DNA of 64,000 bases from Asticcacaulis machinosus (GCF_028550435.1 NZ_JAQQKV010000001.1:186001-250000), one strand, 5' to 3'. Numbered from the stretch's first letter, positions 26,747 to 34,884 are shown. Program-made: numbers and translations. The notes: generated from the letters alone by a model not told the origin.

Positions 26747-27010
26747 CTAGATGCTTTCAGATTCTATGAAAAGTGAAATGCCGTTTGGAATTGTCTCTTT
26801 AGCACGTTTTGAAGAACCGTTGGCATCGACCGCATCGAATATCACCCTCTCTAGCTCGGCGCGTCTCTCATCGAGTTCATCGTTCCAAATTGCAACGACA
26901 GCATGGTCACTGATATTATGATCTGCCTGATATAAAGCTATAGCGCTGGCAGCTTTTTCCTCGTCGGTATAGTCATAAAGCCTGTCGGCTATATCCACAG
27001 TGATGGACAT
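26747..27010 (-). CDS. Hypothetical acidic island protein, 87 residues
   Basis: An acidic, helical, soluble protein starting MSITVDIADRLYDYTDEEKA; the ATG has AAGGAT at a suitable distance. No family is recognised. It lies 71 bases after the stop of the large P-loop gene on the same strand, probably in the same transcript, and about 60 bases before the restriction-modification promoter. No signal peptide or membrane segment. Confidence 0.6.
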   Translation of the reverse strand: MSITVDIADRLYDYTDEEKAASAIALYQADHNISDHAVVAIWNDELDERRAELERVIFDAVDANGSSKRAKETIPNGISLFIESESI

Positions 27011-27081
27011 TTTCTTATCCTTAGAAGTCTCATGGCGTAATGCAGGGGCGCTATTATTAATGTATACTACGAGATAACCGC

Positions 27082-28626
27082 CTAATCCAAGTCCTTCAAA
27101 AGCGGCATATCCTGTCCAGCCGCAAGCAGTGGGATAGCCTTGTCGACATATGAGATAAGTGGGTCCCGGCGTTTCTGCCAGCCCTTCAATTCGGTCGCAC
27201 TAAAGTCAGCCAAACGATTATACCCGGCAGCTACCGCCTTCCGCGCCCATTTCTCCACGAACTTCTTGTCGTCATTGCGTTTGGATCGTGCGGCAGACGC
27301 AGCCTTCATCTCGGCTAAGCGTTCTTCATCTGATTTCTCGACCAAGGTGGCGATCTTTCGGTTGATGGACGACATTGCGCTCGACCCCACATGGGTCAGC
27401 ACGACATTATTAAAACCGTTCTTATTCAGATGTTTCTGAACCGCCTCAGCCTGCGGCTTCTCATAGAGATAGATCAGATACGGTCCTGAATGGTCCCCGT
27501 TTCGGATGGCTCCGCGCATGATCATCTGACGGATTGCCTCGGTCTCTCGCGCATCAGTGATGTCAGCCGCCGTAATGTCCGTAACCTCGGTAATGGGTTT
27601 GTCGGTCGGCGTGTATTTGGCGCTGTAGATGAACGCACATTTCGTAAGATGTCGGAATTTGTTGAGACCCATCGCCAAAGGCGCAATGAACTCGCCACCA
27701 AACCGTCCTTGGAACCGTTTCTCGACACTCCCATTGGCTGACCAGAAACCGAGGTCAGGGTCGTGTTTGGATATGTAGTCAGCAACCTCGACAATAGCTT
27801 TGAGACCATCCTCGCTGTCCCAAAAGCTCGTGCTGCCGGTGTGTGAATCGGCGAAGTAGCGTATCTCAATTTCTGGCTGGCCGGTCCGGGGACGAGATAC
27901 ATCGGTCTCGACCAAGTGGAAAATATGCGAGAAGAAGAATGCCATCGCGCGGTAACCCAGACTACCTTTATAATTGGATGCCGAGATATAAATCTCATTG
28001 AAAGCAGACAGATACGTCGGAGACCAGAATGAAAACCAGCGGAAGGCTTTGCGGGCCTTGAGCGCCGCGTCCTCAATGAAAACTCCGGTCGGCCGCAATG
28101 CTTCTTTGAGGAACTTTTGTGCGTCTTTACTCAGATCGTTGTGGCGCGGTTTGTTCGCGGCTACGCCGTCCATCGTATAGTGCGTCCAGCCGTTGTTGCT
28201 ACCGGCCGGAACTAGGCCGTTTATGATCAGGTCGTAGGTCGCCCCTGCTTGAACCTGACCGGAGTGTAGGGTCGATGGGGCTTCATCGATCATCACGCTC
28301 CACCCTTGGAAGGCGTTGAAGGCATTCCCGATCAAGGTCTCGTGGGTGATGAACACGACGGCGTGGGGATGATGGGCATTGATCTCGTCCTTGAGCGCGA
28401 CGAGTTGGTCAAAGACCTTGCCATTGGTCTTACCCCCGGAATGAAGTCTCCGGATATACGGGATCAACCCTTCCTTCTTCGCCCGCGCTTCCTGTTCTTC
28501 GGCGAGTTCGATGGTCGGACACGCAAATAGATAACGCCCCGGCGTCATGGCCGCGACATTCCTGAGCTTATCAGTTTTCCCTGCACCTTGGTTGCCGGTG
28601 ATGACGTTGAGGGTTCGTTTAGCCAT
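27082..28626 (-). CDS. Large P-loop NTPase, DEAD-helicase-like, of unknown role
   Basis: About 514 residues from the ATG at 28626 (an upstream ATG at 28677 would add 17 atypical residues). Walker A is GNQGAGKTDK near residues 11-20, a PTIELAEEQEARAKK segment resembles helicase motif Ia, VVFITHETL is motif Ib-like, and MIDEAPS is a DEAD-type Walker B. A second helicase lobe is suggested by LIYLYEKPQAEAVQKHL. The C-terminal 80 residues are basic. Superfamily 2 helicase or plasmid-replication-type ATPase are the best guesses; no exact family is recognised. It is preceded by a long inverted repeat (28687-28735) and a gene-free region that might be its site of action. Confidence 0.7.
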   Translation of the reverse strand: MAKRTLNVITGNQGAGKTDKLRNVAAMTPGRYLFACPTIELAEEQEARAKKEGLIPYIRRLHSGGKTNGKVFDQLVALKDEINAHHPHAVVFITHETLIGNAFNAFQGWSVMIDEAPSTLHSGQVQAGATYDLIINGLVPAGSNNGWTHYTMDGVAANKPRHNDLSKDAQKFLKEALRPTGVFIEDAALKARKAFRWFSFWSPTYLSAFNEIYISASNYKGSLGYRAMAFFFSHIFHLVETDVSRPRTGQPEIEIRYFADSHTGSTSFWDSEDGLKAIVEVADYISKHDPDLGFWSANGSVEKRFQGRFGGEFIAPLAMGLNKFRHLTKCAFIYSAKYTPTDKPITEVTDITAADITDARETEAIRQMIMRGAIRNGDHSGPYLIYLYEKPQAEAVQKHLNKNGFNNVVLTHVGSSAMSSINRKIATLVEKSDEERLAEMKAASAARSKRNDDKKFVEKWARKAVAAGYNRLADFSATELKGWQKRRDPLISYVDKAIPLLAAGQDMPLLKDLD

Positions 28627-28686
28627 TGTGGTATAAGACCTTTTCAAGCAGGGTCGTGGTTCGCATGATGGTAGCATGATGCGGTT

Positions 28687-28735
28687 AAAAATATCTGACG
28701 GACATGTATTCTATATAAAAACGTCAGATATTTTT
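28687..28735. repeat. 14-bp perfect inverted repeat upstream of the P-loop gene
   Basis: AAAAATATCTGACG (28687-28700) and its exact complement CGTCAGATATTTTT (28722-28735) flank an A+T-rich 21-base centre containing TATATAA. It lies 60 bases upstream of the gene start. It could be an operator, or an origin-type element recognised by the P-loop protein. Confidence 0.65.
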
Positions 28736-28740
28736 TGACG

Positions 28741-29430
28741 AGGACGGGCCTATACGAGTGGATGCCCCGGCAGGAACGAGTAAAGGCCACGACCTCATCC
28801 CGGAGGCGGTAAAGCCGCAGGCGATGCCCGGCTCCGTTCAGGCGTTGAACATGATCCTCTCAATGACTTAGACCGGCCTTGAGGCTTTGAGGATGAGTGA
28901 TGCGTCGCAGCAGCCGCCATGTCAGCCCTTGAGGGGCGACCTGTTGGCCGCTGGTAGAGAACAAGCCCCTTCGACCATCCTTTAATGCGCTATTGCTCCG
29001 CTTCGCTCCACAACACCGCATACACAGCATCCCCGAAGCCACCTGTTCCCGGCTGTGCCTATGACTTGATTCAAGAAATCGAGGTCTGGAAGACCCGGCT
29101 GACAAGGGACTGTGTGGCATTATGGCCTTCGGCCGGTGCCCGGTCGCCGGGCGATGGCGATCAATGGCTCATTGTCCCGCCAGTCGGCTGCGACGCCAGC
29201 CAGCGAGAGGATCAGCGCAGGTTCCACCTGCGGTGATCATCGAGTGCTGGATCGACCACTATGATGTGCCGAAGGACTTGGTGGACATCATCGAAGGCCC
29301 GGCCTTAAACGATTGACTACCTCATGGCCAGACCGCCGTTCCTTGTTGCCTCTTCATTGCCCAGTCAAGTTCGCCGGGGCCGCAGGCCCCCCTCATGACC
29401 AGACACGCACGTCAGGACTGGGGAGTAGCA
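28741..29430. other. Gene-poor island segment
   Basis: About 690 bases with no supported gene. Short frames (28985-29236 and 29122-29316 on the plus strand) show no family and no good ribosome site. Text in two different frames (VPGCAYDLIQEIEVWKTR, later ECWIDHYDVPKDLVDIIEG) reads protein-like and may be a frameshifted remnant. Several short GC-rich hairpins occur. Confidence 0.4.
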
Positions 29431-29626
29431 TGGCCGGGTCAATCTCGTGAAAAAAGTGTCCCGGATACTTCGACAGACCAGCCTTTGCATGAGACAATTT
29501 ATCTCACGGGTTCAGTGACGCAAATGCAGACCGTGCAAGGGATTGCTTGCGACATCACGTAACCCAACATTTGAAGGACATAGGCTTTTACAGGAGCGTT
29601 GATTGAAGATTGGCTACGCACGGGTT
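29431..29626 (-). repeat. 196-bp inverted repeat, right copy
   Basis: Exact reverse complement of 20906-21101. It contains the upstream region, ribosome site and first eight codons of the serine recombinase gene, so it probably includes that enzyme's own recombination (res-like) site. Confidence 0.95.
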
Positions 29627-30217
29627 AGCACCCATGATCAGACGACCAACATGCAGATGGATGCTCTGATCGAGCATGGGGTGAAGGTCGAGGACATCTA
29701 CCAAGATGTCGCCAGTGGGAAGAAGGATGATCGCCCGGCACTGATGGCCTGTCTCAAAGCCCTGCGTGAAGGCGATACGCTGGTCATCTGGAAGCTCGAC
29801 CGCTTGGGCCGCGATCTGCGTCACCTGATCAACACCGTGCATGACCTGACCCACAGGGACATCGGCCTTCGTGTCCTTGCCGGGCATGGAGCCAGTATCG
29901 ATACGACGACGGCGAGCGGCAAGCTCATCTTCGGCATCTTCGCCAGTCTCGCCGAGTTCGAACGGGAATTGATCCGGGAGCGCACTGTTGCCGGACTACA
30001 GGCTGCCCGCGCCCGTGGACGACTGGGAGGTCGCAAGTTCGCCCTGACACCATCTGGCTTGCGCCGGGCACAAGCCGCAATGATGCACCGGGATACGAAC
30101 GTCGCCGACCTGTGCGCCGAACTGGGCATCACCCGGAACACGCTTTACAGGCTCGTCAGTCCCAACGGGCAGCTACGGCCTGACGGCGAGAAGTTGCTCA
30201 AGCTGGCCGGGAAGTGA
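29603..30217 (+). CDS. Serine recombinase (resolvase/invertase family)
   Basis: A 204-residue small serine recombinase starting at TTG 29603 with AGGAG six bases upstream. The catalytic Ser9 lies in GYARVSTHDQ, followed by the conserved KLDRLGRD arginine-containing segment, FASLAEFERELIRERT and a long E helix. The C-terminal HTH is VADLCAELGITRNTLYRLV. Length and layout match Tn3-type resolvases and Hin/Gin-type invertases, which this call cannot separate. The first eight codons lie inside the 196-bp repeat; the repeat ends just before the catalytic serine codon. With sites in inverted orientation such enzymes can flip the DNA between. Confidence 0.93.
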   Translation: MKIGYARVSTHDQTTNMQMDALIEHGVKVEDIYQDVASGKKDDRPALMACLKALREGDTLVIWKLDRLGRDLRHLINTVHDLTHRDIGLRVLAGHGASIDTTTASGKLIFGIFASLAEFERELIRERTVAGLQAARARGRLGGRKFALTPSGLRRAQAAMMHRDTNVADLCAELGITRNTLYRLVSPNGQLRPDGEKLLKLAGK

Positions 30218-30322
30218 ACCTTTAAGTCCCACTTAATAGTTAGGCAGGCTTTCGTCATAAATCACCCCGGTCTGGGCGACGGAGCATAAATACATGGGCA
30301 CCCACGAAGAGGAGAAAAGCCC

Positions 30323-30691
30323 ATGCCCCAGACCTACATCACCCGAAGCGAGGAGTGGCTTCTAAGCTTCCTCCCAGCCGGTCAGTTCCATGCCGAAGAT
30401 CGACAGCTTTACCACGACCATGTGTCGCCCGGTCTGATCCGGGAACTGCTCAAGCACTATGATCACGACGAGGCCATCGGCCTCCTGACCTATGTTGTTG
30501 AGAGGATCGACATCCGCCTCGACCGGGCCAAGGATCGTCGCCTCAAATACGAACTGGCCTGCTACCGCTCATGGCTGATGAACATGCGTGGCCAGATCGC
30601 CGCGACCAACCGCGCAGAACCCGCCACAGGTCGTCATACAAGCCTCATGGGAGCCGTGAAGCGTATCATCGCGGGTCAGGCTCATCCATAA
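30323..30691 (+). CDS. Hypothetical island protein, 122 residues
   Basis: A soluble, charged, mainly helical protein (starting MPQTYITRSEEWLLSFLPAG, with many His, Asp and Arg residues) of no recognised family. A strong AGAGGAG ribosome site eight bases upstream supports it. It is the last gene before attR and follows the recombinase after 105 bases. A hairpin (AACGCTC with GAGCGTT, 30690-30710) begins at its stop codon and may end transcription, though no T-run follows. Confidence 0.65.
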   Translation: MPQTYITRSEEWLLSFLPAGQFHAEDRQLYHDHVSPGLIRELLKHYDHDEAIGLLTYVVERIDIRLDRAKDRRLKYELACYRSWLMNMRGQIAATNRAEPATGRHTSLMGAVKRIIAGQAHP

Positions 30692-30867
30692 CGCTCCCGG
30701 TCTGAGCGTTACCCCAGCCTCCCGGAGCCTGTCTCCAATAACCCGGCTTCGGGCGGTCTTTATAAACACGATACGCTTCCCCAGTCGGCGCGTTGCATGG
30801 TTCAATAAGGCATCCTTAGAAAACGGATCGCTTAATGAAAACCGAAGAAAATCAACATCATAGACAA

Positions 30868-30885
30868 CCCGTCATCGCCCACCAA
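30868..30885 (+). repeat. attR of the tRNA-Val island
   Basis: Exact 18-base copy of the tRNA-Val 3' end at 20098-20115, with no tRNA body in front of it. Sequence after it should be the original chromosomal DNA downstream of the tRNA. Confidence 0.88.
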
Positions 30886-30945
30886 ATATACTTCCCTCCA
30901 AAGTCCCTCGCTATGCTCGCTGTACTTTGTCGCGGGTAAGAACGG

Positions 30946-30986
30946 AAAAATCAGCTCGAAGCGGTTCTTCGCTGATTTTTGCTTTT
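30946..30986. terminator. Bidirectional terminator between island and miaE
   Basis: AAAAATCAGC pairs with GCTGATTTTT around a 15-base loop that can itself pair; T-runs follow on both strands. It serves miaE on the minus strand and was probably the native terminator of tRNA-Val before the island arrived. Confidence 0.75.
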
Positions 30987-30998
30987 TTATTATCCGTC

Positions 30999-31601
30999 TC
31001 AGTTTGTCGGTGTGCCGCTATGAAAGCGGAACTCTGTATCTGGAGCGGAAATCAGCGCCTGCTCAACCGGGCGGATGGCTTTGATACGATCTGCCACATC
31101 ATCGGCATCACCATAAAGATGCGCTAGCTTCAGATAGCCGGTGAAGTGCCGCCCCTCGCTTTCCAGCAAGCCTTTGTAGAATTTTCCCAGCTCGTCATCC
31201 AGATGAGGGTAAAGCGCGTTAAAGCGTTCGCAAGATCGCGCCTCGATAAAGGCTGAGATCACCAGTATATCGGTCAGCATGCCGGGCTCCGTCCGGCGTA
31301 CCATTTGCCGCAGACCGGCGGCGTAGCGCGACGCCGAAAGCGTGCGCAAAGGGACTCCGCGCTTTTTCATCAGCTTCATGACCTGCTCGTGATGCACCAG
31401 TTCTTCGCGGGCTAAGCGTGACATGGCATTCATAAGCGCTTCACGGGTATTGTACTTGGCCATCAGATTAAGTGCGTTGCTGGCCGCCTTATATTCACAG
31501 TTCTTATGGTCAAGAAGCAGCAGATCTTGATTGGCAATTGCGGCCTCAATCCAGGCCTGCGGTGTTGTCGAGCCCAAAAAGTCTGTAATCTCTGAAATCA
31601 T
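30999..31601 (-). CDS. miaE: tRNA-(ms2io6A)-hydroxylase MiaE
   Basis: A 200-residue ferritin-like diiron monooxygenase that hydroxylates the isopentenyl group of ms2i6A37 in tRNAs. The four-helix diiron ligands are visible: the NCEYKAA glutamate, EELVHHEQV (Glu and His), the SAFIEARSCERF glutamate and ESEGRHF with its Glu and His. Length is usual. It is a single gene next to the right end of the tRNA-Val island. Confidence 0.93.
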   Translation of the reverse strand: MISEITDFLGSTTPQAWIEAAIANQDLLLLDHKNCEYKAASNALNLMAKYNTREALMNAMSRLAREELVHHEQVMKLMKKRGVPLRTLSASRYAAGLRQMVRRTEPGMLTDILVISAFIEARSCERFNALYPHLDDELGKFYKGLLESEGRHFTGYLKLAHLYGDADDVADRIKAIRPVEQALISAPDTEFRFHSGTPTN

Positions 31602-31724
31602 TTGGTTCCCATGCCAAAAAGAGCAGGGCGGAGCAATCGAAAATCGATAGTTCGGAATTGGTTAAGGTTTTGTTCACCAAGGTTCGACAGTCTGATTCCA
31701 TAGTATGTATGCGTGTGCGTGATT

Positions 31725-31737
31725 CTGGCAAAATGCC
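31725..31737 (+). promoter_or_regulatory. Shared flagellin upstream motif, first copy
   Basis: CTGGCAAAATGCC, containing the palindrome GGCA-AAA-TGCC, lies 39 bases before the first flagellin start. The same 13 bases occur before the second flagellin. The GG and GC elements do not have the sigma-54 spacing, so it is more likely a regulator site or part of a different promoter. Confidence 0.45.
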
Positions 31738-31776
31738 GGGTAAATTAACTCCTAACCAGAATGGCAAGGATCGCTC

Positions 31777-32619
31777 GTGTCAGTTGTGACCGCCAATACG
31801 AATACAGGTGCTATGGCAGCACTCCAGGCTTTGAATGCGACCGCGCGGCAAGTGCGTGAGGTGGAAAGTCGCATAACTACAGGCCTTAAAGTTGCGACCG
31901 CCAAGGATAACGGTGCGGTATATGCGATTGCGGTGATGCAACGCTCGGAAGTGTCGTCGCTTGATGTTTTACAGCGGTCTTTGGAACGTGCCAGTTCTGT
32001 CATCGATGTGGCTATGAGTGCCGGTGAAACGGTAGCGGATGTCCTGGATGAAATGAAAACGCGGGTAGTCTCAGCCGCGGATACATCGCTTGATACGACC
32101 GCACGCACGACGATGTCCGAAGATTTCATGGATCTTATCCGTCAGATCTGGCACGCGGTCAAAAACGCTGAGTTCGACGGCACAAATCTGATTGATGAAG
32201 GCGCAGAAGATATGGTTGTGCCGGCTTCGCTTACGCAGGACACCATCACAGTTCAGGCTCAGAATTTATCGCTGGGGGTTGATGGTCTGTGGTGGAATAT
32301 GCCGATTGCATCGGCGACCCTGCCGTTTACGACGGCGACCGAGGCTGCTGATTTTATTCCGGCAATGGATATCGCCATTAAGCGTGTCAGTTTAAGGCTG
32401 TCGGCGTTGGGCAGTGCCGCGAAGGCGATCGACGGGCAGTCGCAGTTTTTATATAAACTGCAGGATGCAATGACAGAAGGTGTTGGCAATCTGGTCGATG
32501 CCGATATGGCGAAAGAAAGTGCCCGCATGACTTCGGTGCAAACTCGTATGTCGCTTGTGCAGCAGTCATTAAGCATTGCCAACCGCGCACCCAGCATGAT
32601 TTTGGGCCTGTTCCAATAA
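31777..32619 (+). CDS. Flagellin, first of a tandem pair
   Basis: A 280-residue flagellin of the short Caulobacter type: conserved D0/D1 N-terminus (TNTGAMAALQALNATARQV, then RITTGLKVATAKDNGAVYAIA) and C-terminus (LQDAMTEGVGNLVDADMAKE, then LSIANRAPSMILGLF), with only about 60 residues of variable middle containing a WW pair. It begins at a GTG with AAGGA six bases upstream and has no signal peptide, as expected for the type III flagellar export route. It is followed after about 100 bases by a paralogue; no other flagellar genes are near, so these are satellite filament genes. Confidence 0.93.
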   Translation: MSVVTANTNTGAMAALQALNATARQVREVESRITTGLKVATAKDNGAVYAIAVMQRSEVSSLDVLQRSLERASSVIDVAMSAGETVADVLDEMKTRVVSAADTSLDTTARTTMSEDFMDLIRQIWHAVKNAEFDGTNLIDEGAEDMVVPASLTQDTITVQAQNLSLGVDGLWWNMPIASATLPFTTATEAADFIPAMDIAIKRVSLRLSALGSAAKAIDGQSQFLYKLQDAMTEGVGNLVDADMAKESARMTSVQTRMSLVQQSLSIANRAPSMILGLFQ

Positions 32620-32675
32620 GCTCCCTTAACCGCACCTTTACTCAGGTGTAATATTTTGCCGGCTACACGCAATTG

Positions 32676-32688
32676 CTGGCAAAATGCC
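32676..32688 (+). promoter_or_regulatory. Shared flagellin upstream motif, second copy
   Basis: The same 13 bases as at 31725, here extended to the perfect palindrome TGGCA-AAA-TGCCA, 29 bases before the GTG start of the second flagellin (38 before the alternative ATG). Confidence 0.45.
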
Positions 32689-32717
32689 ATTATTTCTCAT
32701 TGGAAAGGAGGCGTGCC

Positions 32718-33563
32718 GTGCCGGGTATGTCGATCCTGACCAACAGAGCGGCCTTAACGGCGTTGCAAAATTTAAATGCGACGGCGGCGGAGTTGGCGGT
32801 GACACAAAGGCGTATTTCTACGGGCCTTAAGGTCGCCAGTGCCAAGGATAATGGCGCGGTATGGGCCATCGCCAATTATCAACGCTCGCAGATTTCATCG
32901 ATTGATGTTCTGCAAACCTCGCTCAATCGCGGCAAGTCCGTCATCGATGTGGCCATGGCCGCGGGCGAGTCGATCTCAGACATCTTCACTCTGATGAAAG
33001 AAAAGGCGCTCGCGGCATCCGATACGTCGATTGATACGACGGCGCGGGCGGCCCTGTCAGAAGAGTTCATGACTCTAGCTAAACAGGTGGACCGCATTTC
33101 CCGGACATCTTCATTTAACGGCACAAGTCTGATCGGCGCCGGAAATCAAAACATAAGCGTCCTTGCAGGCCTTGGCGGTGACACTATGACCATCCGTGCG
33201 CAGGATATGTCTCTGGCCGGCTTGTGGGGCAGCGTGCCGGGGCATGGGGCGGTCACGCTTGGGCCCATCACTACGGCGGCGGATGCTCAGAAATTTATCG
33301 ATGCCACCAACTGGGCGATTAAAAATACCAATCTTAGTCTGGCGAAACTGGGTACGGATTCAAAGATGCTGGATCGGCAATCGACCATGCTCTATAAAAT
33401 TCAGGATGCCATGGAGGCTGGGGTCGGTAATCTGGTGGATGCTGATATGGCCAAGGAAAGCGTCAAATTACAAGCACTCCAGACCAAAATGCAGTTGGGG
33501 ATACTGGCGCTGTCGATGGCTAACAAAAGCTCGCAGATGATCCTTGAGTTGTTCCGCCGTTAA
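32718..33563 (+). CDS. Flagellin, second of a tandem pair
   Basis: About 281 residues from the GTG at 32718, which stands six bases after AAGGAGG; an ATG nine bases later (MSILTNRAALTALQNLN) is the alternative. N-terminal RISTGLKVASAKDNGAVWAIA and C-terminal MEAGVGNLVDADMAKESVKLQALQTK are closer to the Caulobacter FljK consensus than in the first copy. The middle is again very short. The two genes are clearly paralogous but well diverged, which suggests different positions in the filament. Transcription appears separate, since each has its own upstream motif. Confidence 0.93.
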   Translation: MPGMSILTNRAALTALQNLNATAAELAVTQRRISTGLKVASAKDNGAVWAIANYQRSQISSIDVLQTSLNRGKSVIDVAMAAGESISDIFTLMKEKALAASDTSIDTTARAALSEEFMTLAKQVDRISRTSSFNGTSLIGAGNQNISVLAGLGGDTMTIRAQDMSLAGLWGSVPGHGAVTLGPITTAADAQKFIDATNWAIKNTNLSLAKLGTDSKMLDRQSTMLYKIQDAMEAGVGNLVDADMAKESVKLQALQTKMQLGILALSMANKSSQMILELFRR

Positions 33564-33907
33564 AAAGACCAGATACATGCTTGCATTTTCAAGACTTTGC
33601 TTGTAAAGGCTACGCTCCGGCGTGGAAATCAGTTTCCACTCCGTTCTGTCCGAGACCTTCGGGGAGCAGGGGCCGCCTGTTCCATAAACTTCCGGGAGCC
33701 CCCGAAAGACCGAAAATAGACGGGACGCGACACGCCATCAAGATTGCACGATTTCCTTGTGTATAGGAAGCGCGTGCGGCCCTTGGGTGATTAGCTTCTC
33801 ATCATGGACAGTGACAAACCGCATCAGGGTAACCTGACGCGATTTTGTCGTTTGTTACGTCTGTTGGGAATTCCCCCTTCAGATATCACCTCAATTGGAG
33901 GCCGCAA
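33564..33907 (+). other. rplJ leader region with probable L10-type autoregulatory structure
   Basis: A 344-base gene-free region before rplJ. A promoter candidate is TTGCAT (33581-33586), a 17-base spacer and TAAAGG (33604-33609). Downstream, GTGGAAA-tcag-TTTCCAC (33622-33639) is a perfect hairpin, and the CTTCGGGG region near 33660 can pair with the CCCCGAAAG near 33695. Long structured leaders that bind L10-L12 and repress translation are known before rplJ; that role is inferred from position. Confidence 0.5.
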
Positions 33908-34423
33908 ATGGACCGCGCACAAAAAGCCAGTTCGATCGAAGAGCTTAAGGGCATCTTCGCTGACTCAGGCGTCGTGGTTGTGACCCAGTATTCGGGTCTG
34001 ACCTTTGTGGAAATGGCTGAACTGCGCAACCGTCTTCGTAAAGAAGGCGCTGTGCTTAAGGTGTTTAAGAACCGTCTGGCTCAAAAGGCTCTCGACGGCT
34101 CGGTCGGCGAAAAGGGCGATGCCCTGTTCAAAGGCCCGGTCGCGCTGGCTTACGGCCCGGACCCCGTCACTGCCGCCAAGATTACGGCCCAGTACGCCAA
34201 AGAGAATGACAAGCTCAAGCTCGTTGGCGCCCTCATGGGTACCGAAGTCCTGAACGAAGCTGGCGTCAAGTCTCTGGCCACACTGCCGTCGCTCGACGAA
34301 CTTCGCGGCAAGCTTATCGGTCTTATTCAGGCACCTGCGACCCGTATCGCTGGCGTTCTGCAAGCACCGGCGGGTCAACTGGCACGCGTCTTTGGCGCGT
34401 ATGCCAAAAAAGACGCCGCTTAA
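33908..34423 (+). CDS. rplJ: 50S ribosomal protein L10
   Basis: 171 residues from the ATG at 33908, which has GGAGG seven bases before it; the open frame reaches back to 33845 without homology. The N-terminal RNA-binding part (VVTQYSGLTFVEMAELRNRLR and FKNRLAQKAL) is typical, and the C-terminal helix that carries L7/L12 dimers is present. It is cotranscribed with rplL after 45 bases. rplK and rplA, often upstream, are absent here; flagellins precede it instead. Confidence 0.97.
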   Translation: MDRAQKASSIEELKGIFADSGVVVVTQYSGLTFVEMAELRNRLRKEGAVLKVFKNRLAQKALDGSVGEKGDALFKGPVALAYGPDPVTAAKITAQYAKENDKLKLVGALMGTEVLNEAGVKSLATLPSLDELRGKLIGLIQAPATRIAGVLQAPAGQLARVFGAYAKKDAA

Positions 34424-34468
34424 TCAGCTCATACCACTCACAAACCTATACCTACTTAAGGAAATACA

Positions 34469-34852
34469 ATGTCTAAAATTGAACAATTGGTCGCCGACCT
34501 GTCCACCCTGACCGTTCTCGAAGCTGCTGAACTGTCGAAGGCTCTTGAAGAAGCATGGGGCGTTTCTGCCGCTGCTCCGGTTGCTGTTGCCGCTGCTGGT
34601 GGCGCTGCCGCTGCTCCGGCTGAAGCTGCTGAAGAGCAAACCGAGTTCACCGTTGTCATCGTTGACGGCGGCGACAAGAAGATCAACGTGATCAAGGAAA
34701 TCCGTGGCATCCGTTCGGACCTCGGTCTGAAGGAAGCCAAGGACCTGGTTGAAGGCGCTCCGCAAACCGTTAAGGAAAACATCTCCAAGCAAGAAGCTGC
34801 CGACATCAAGAAGAAGCTTGAAGAAGCTGGCGCCAAGGTCGAAGTTAAGTAA
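34469..34852 (+). CDS. rplL: 50S ribosomal protein L7/L12
   Basis: 127 residues: N-terminal dimerisation helix ([21 protein letters not shown]), alanine-rich hinge near residues 33-52, and the C-terminal factor-binding domain with [15 protein letters not shown]. It forms the ribosome stalk with L10 and recruits translation GTPases. A strong terminator follows, so the following genes and rpoB are at least partly uncoupled from rplJL. Confidence 0.98.
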   Translation: MSKIEQLVADLSTLTVLEAAELSKALEEAWGVSAAAPVAVAAAGGAAAAPAEAAEEQTEFTVVIVDGGDKKINVIKEIRGIRSDLGLKEAKDLVEGAPQTVKENISKQEAADIKKKLEEAGAKVEVK

Positions 34853-34884
34853 TTCAGGCTTTTGGCCATATTACTTTAAAGCTC

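Larger units (their letters stand above)
20116..30867. mobile_element. Integrated genomic island at tRNA-Val with restriction-modification cargo
   Basis: A 10.8-kb segment between attL and attR. It contains a truncated tyrosine integrase next to attL, a serine recombinase near attR, a 196-bp inverted repeat pair, a four-gene restriction-modification operon, an XRE regulator, a large P-loop protein and several unknown small genes. The restriction-modification part (about 23.0-26.7 kb) is visibly more A+T-rich than the flanking core genes. The loss of the integrase catalytic domain suggests the element can no longer excise by itself. Confidence 0.88.
30692..30998. other. Right end of the island and attR flank, no gene
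   Basis: About 300 bases holding the hairpin after the last island gene, attR, and a bidirectional terminator. No coding frame is supported. Confidence 0.5.

Noticed and set aside
31725-31745. Sigma-54 promoter before the first flagellin
   Set aside because: TGGC is present but the GG and GC elements are not ten bases apart, and the second flagellin's copy also fails.
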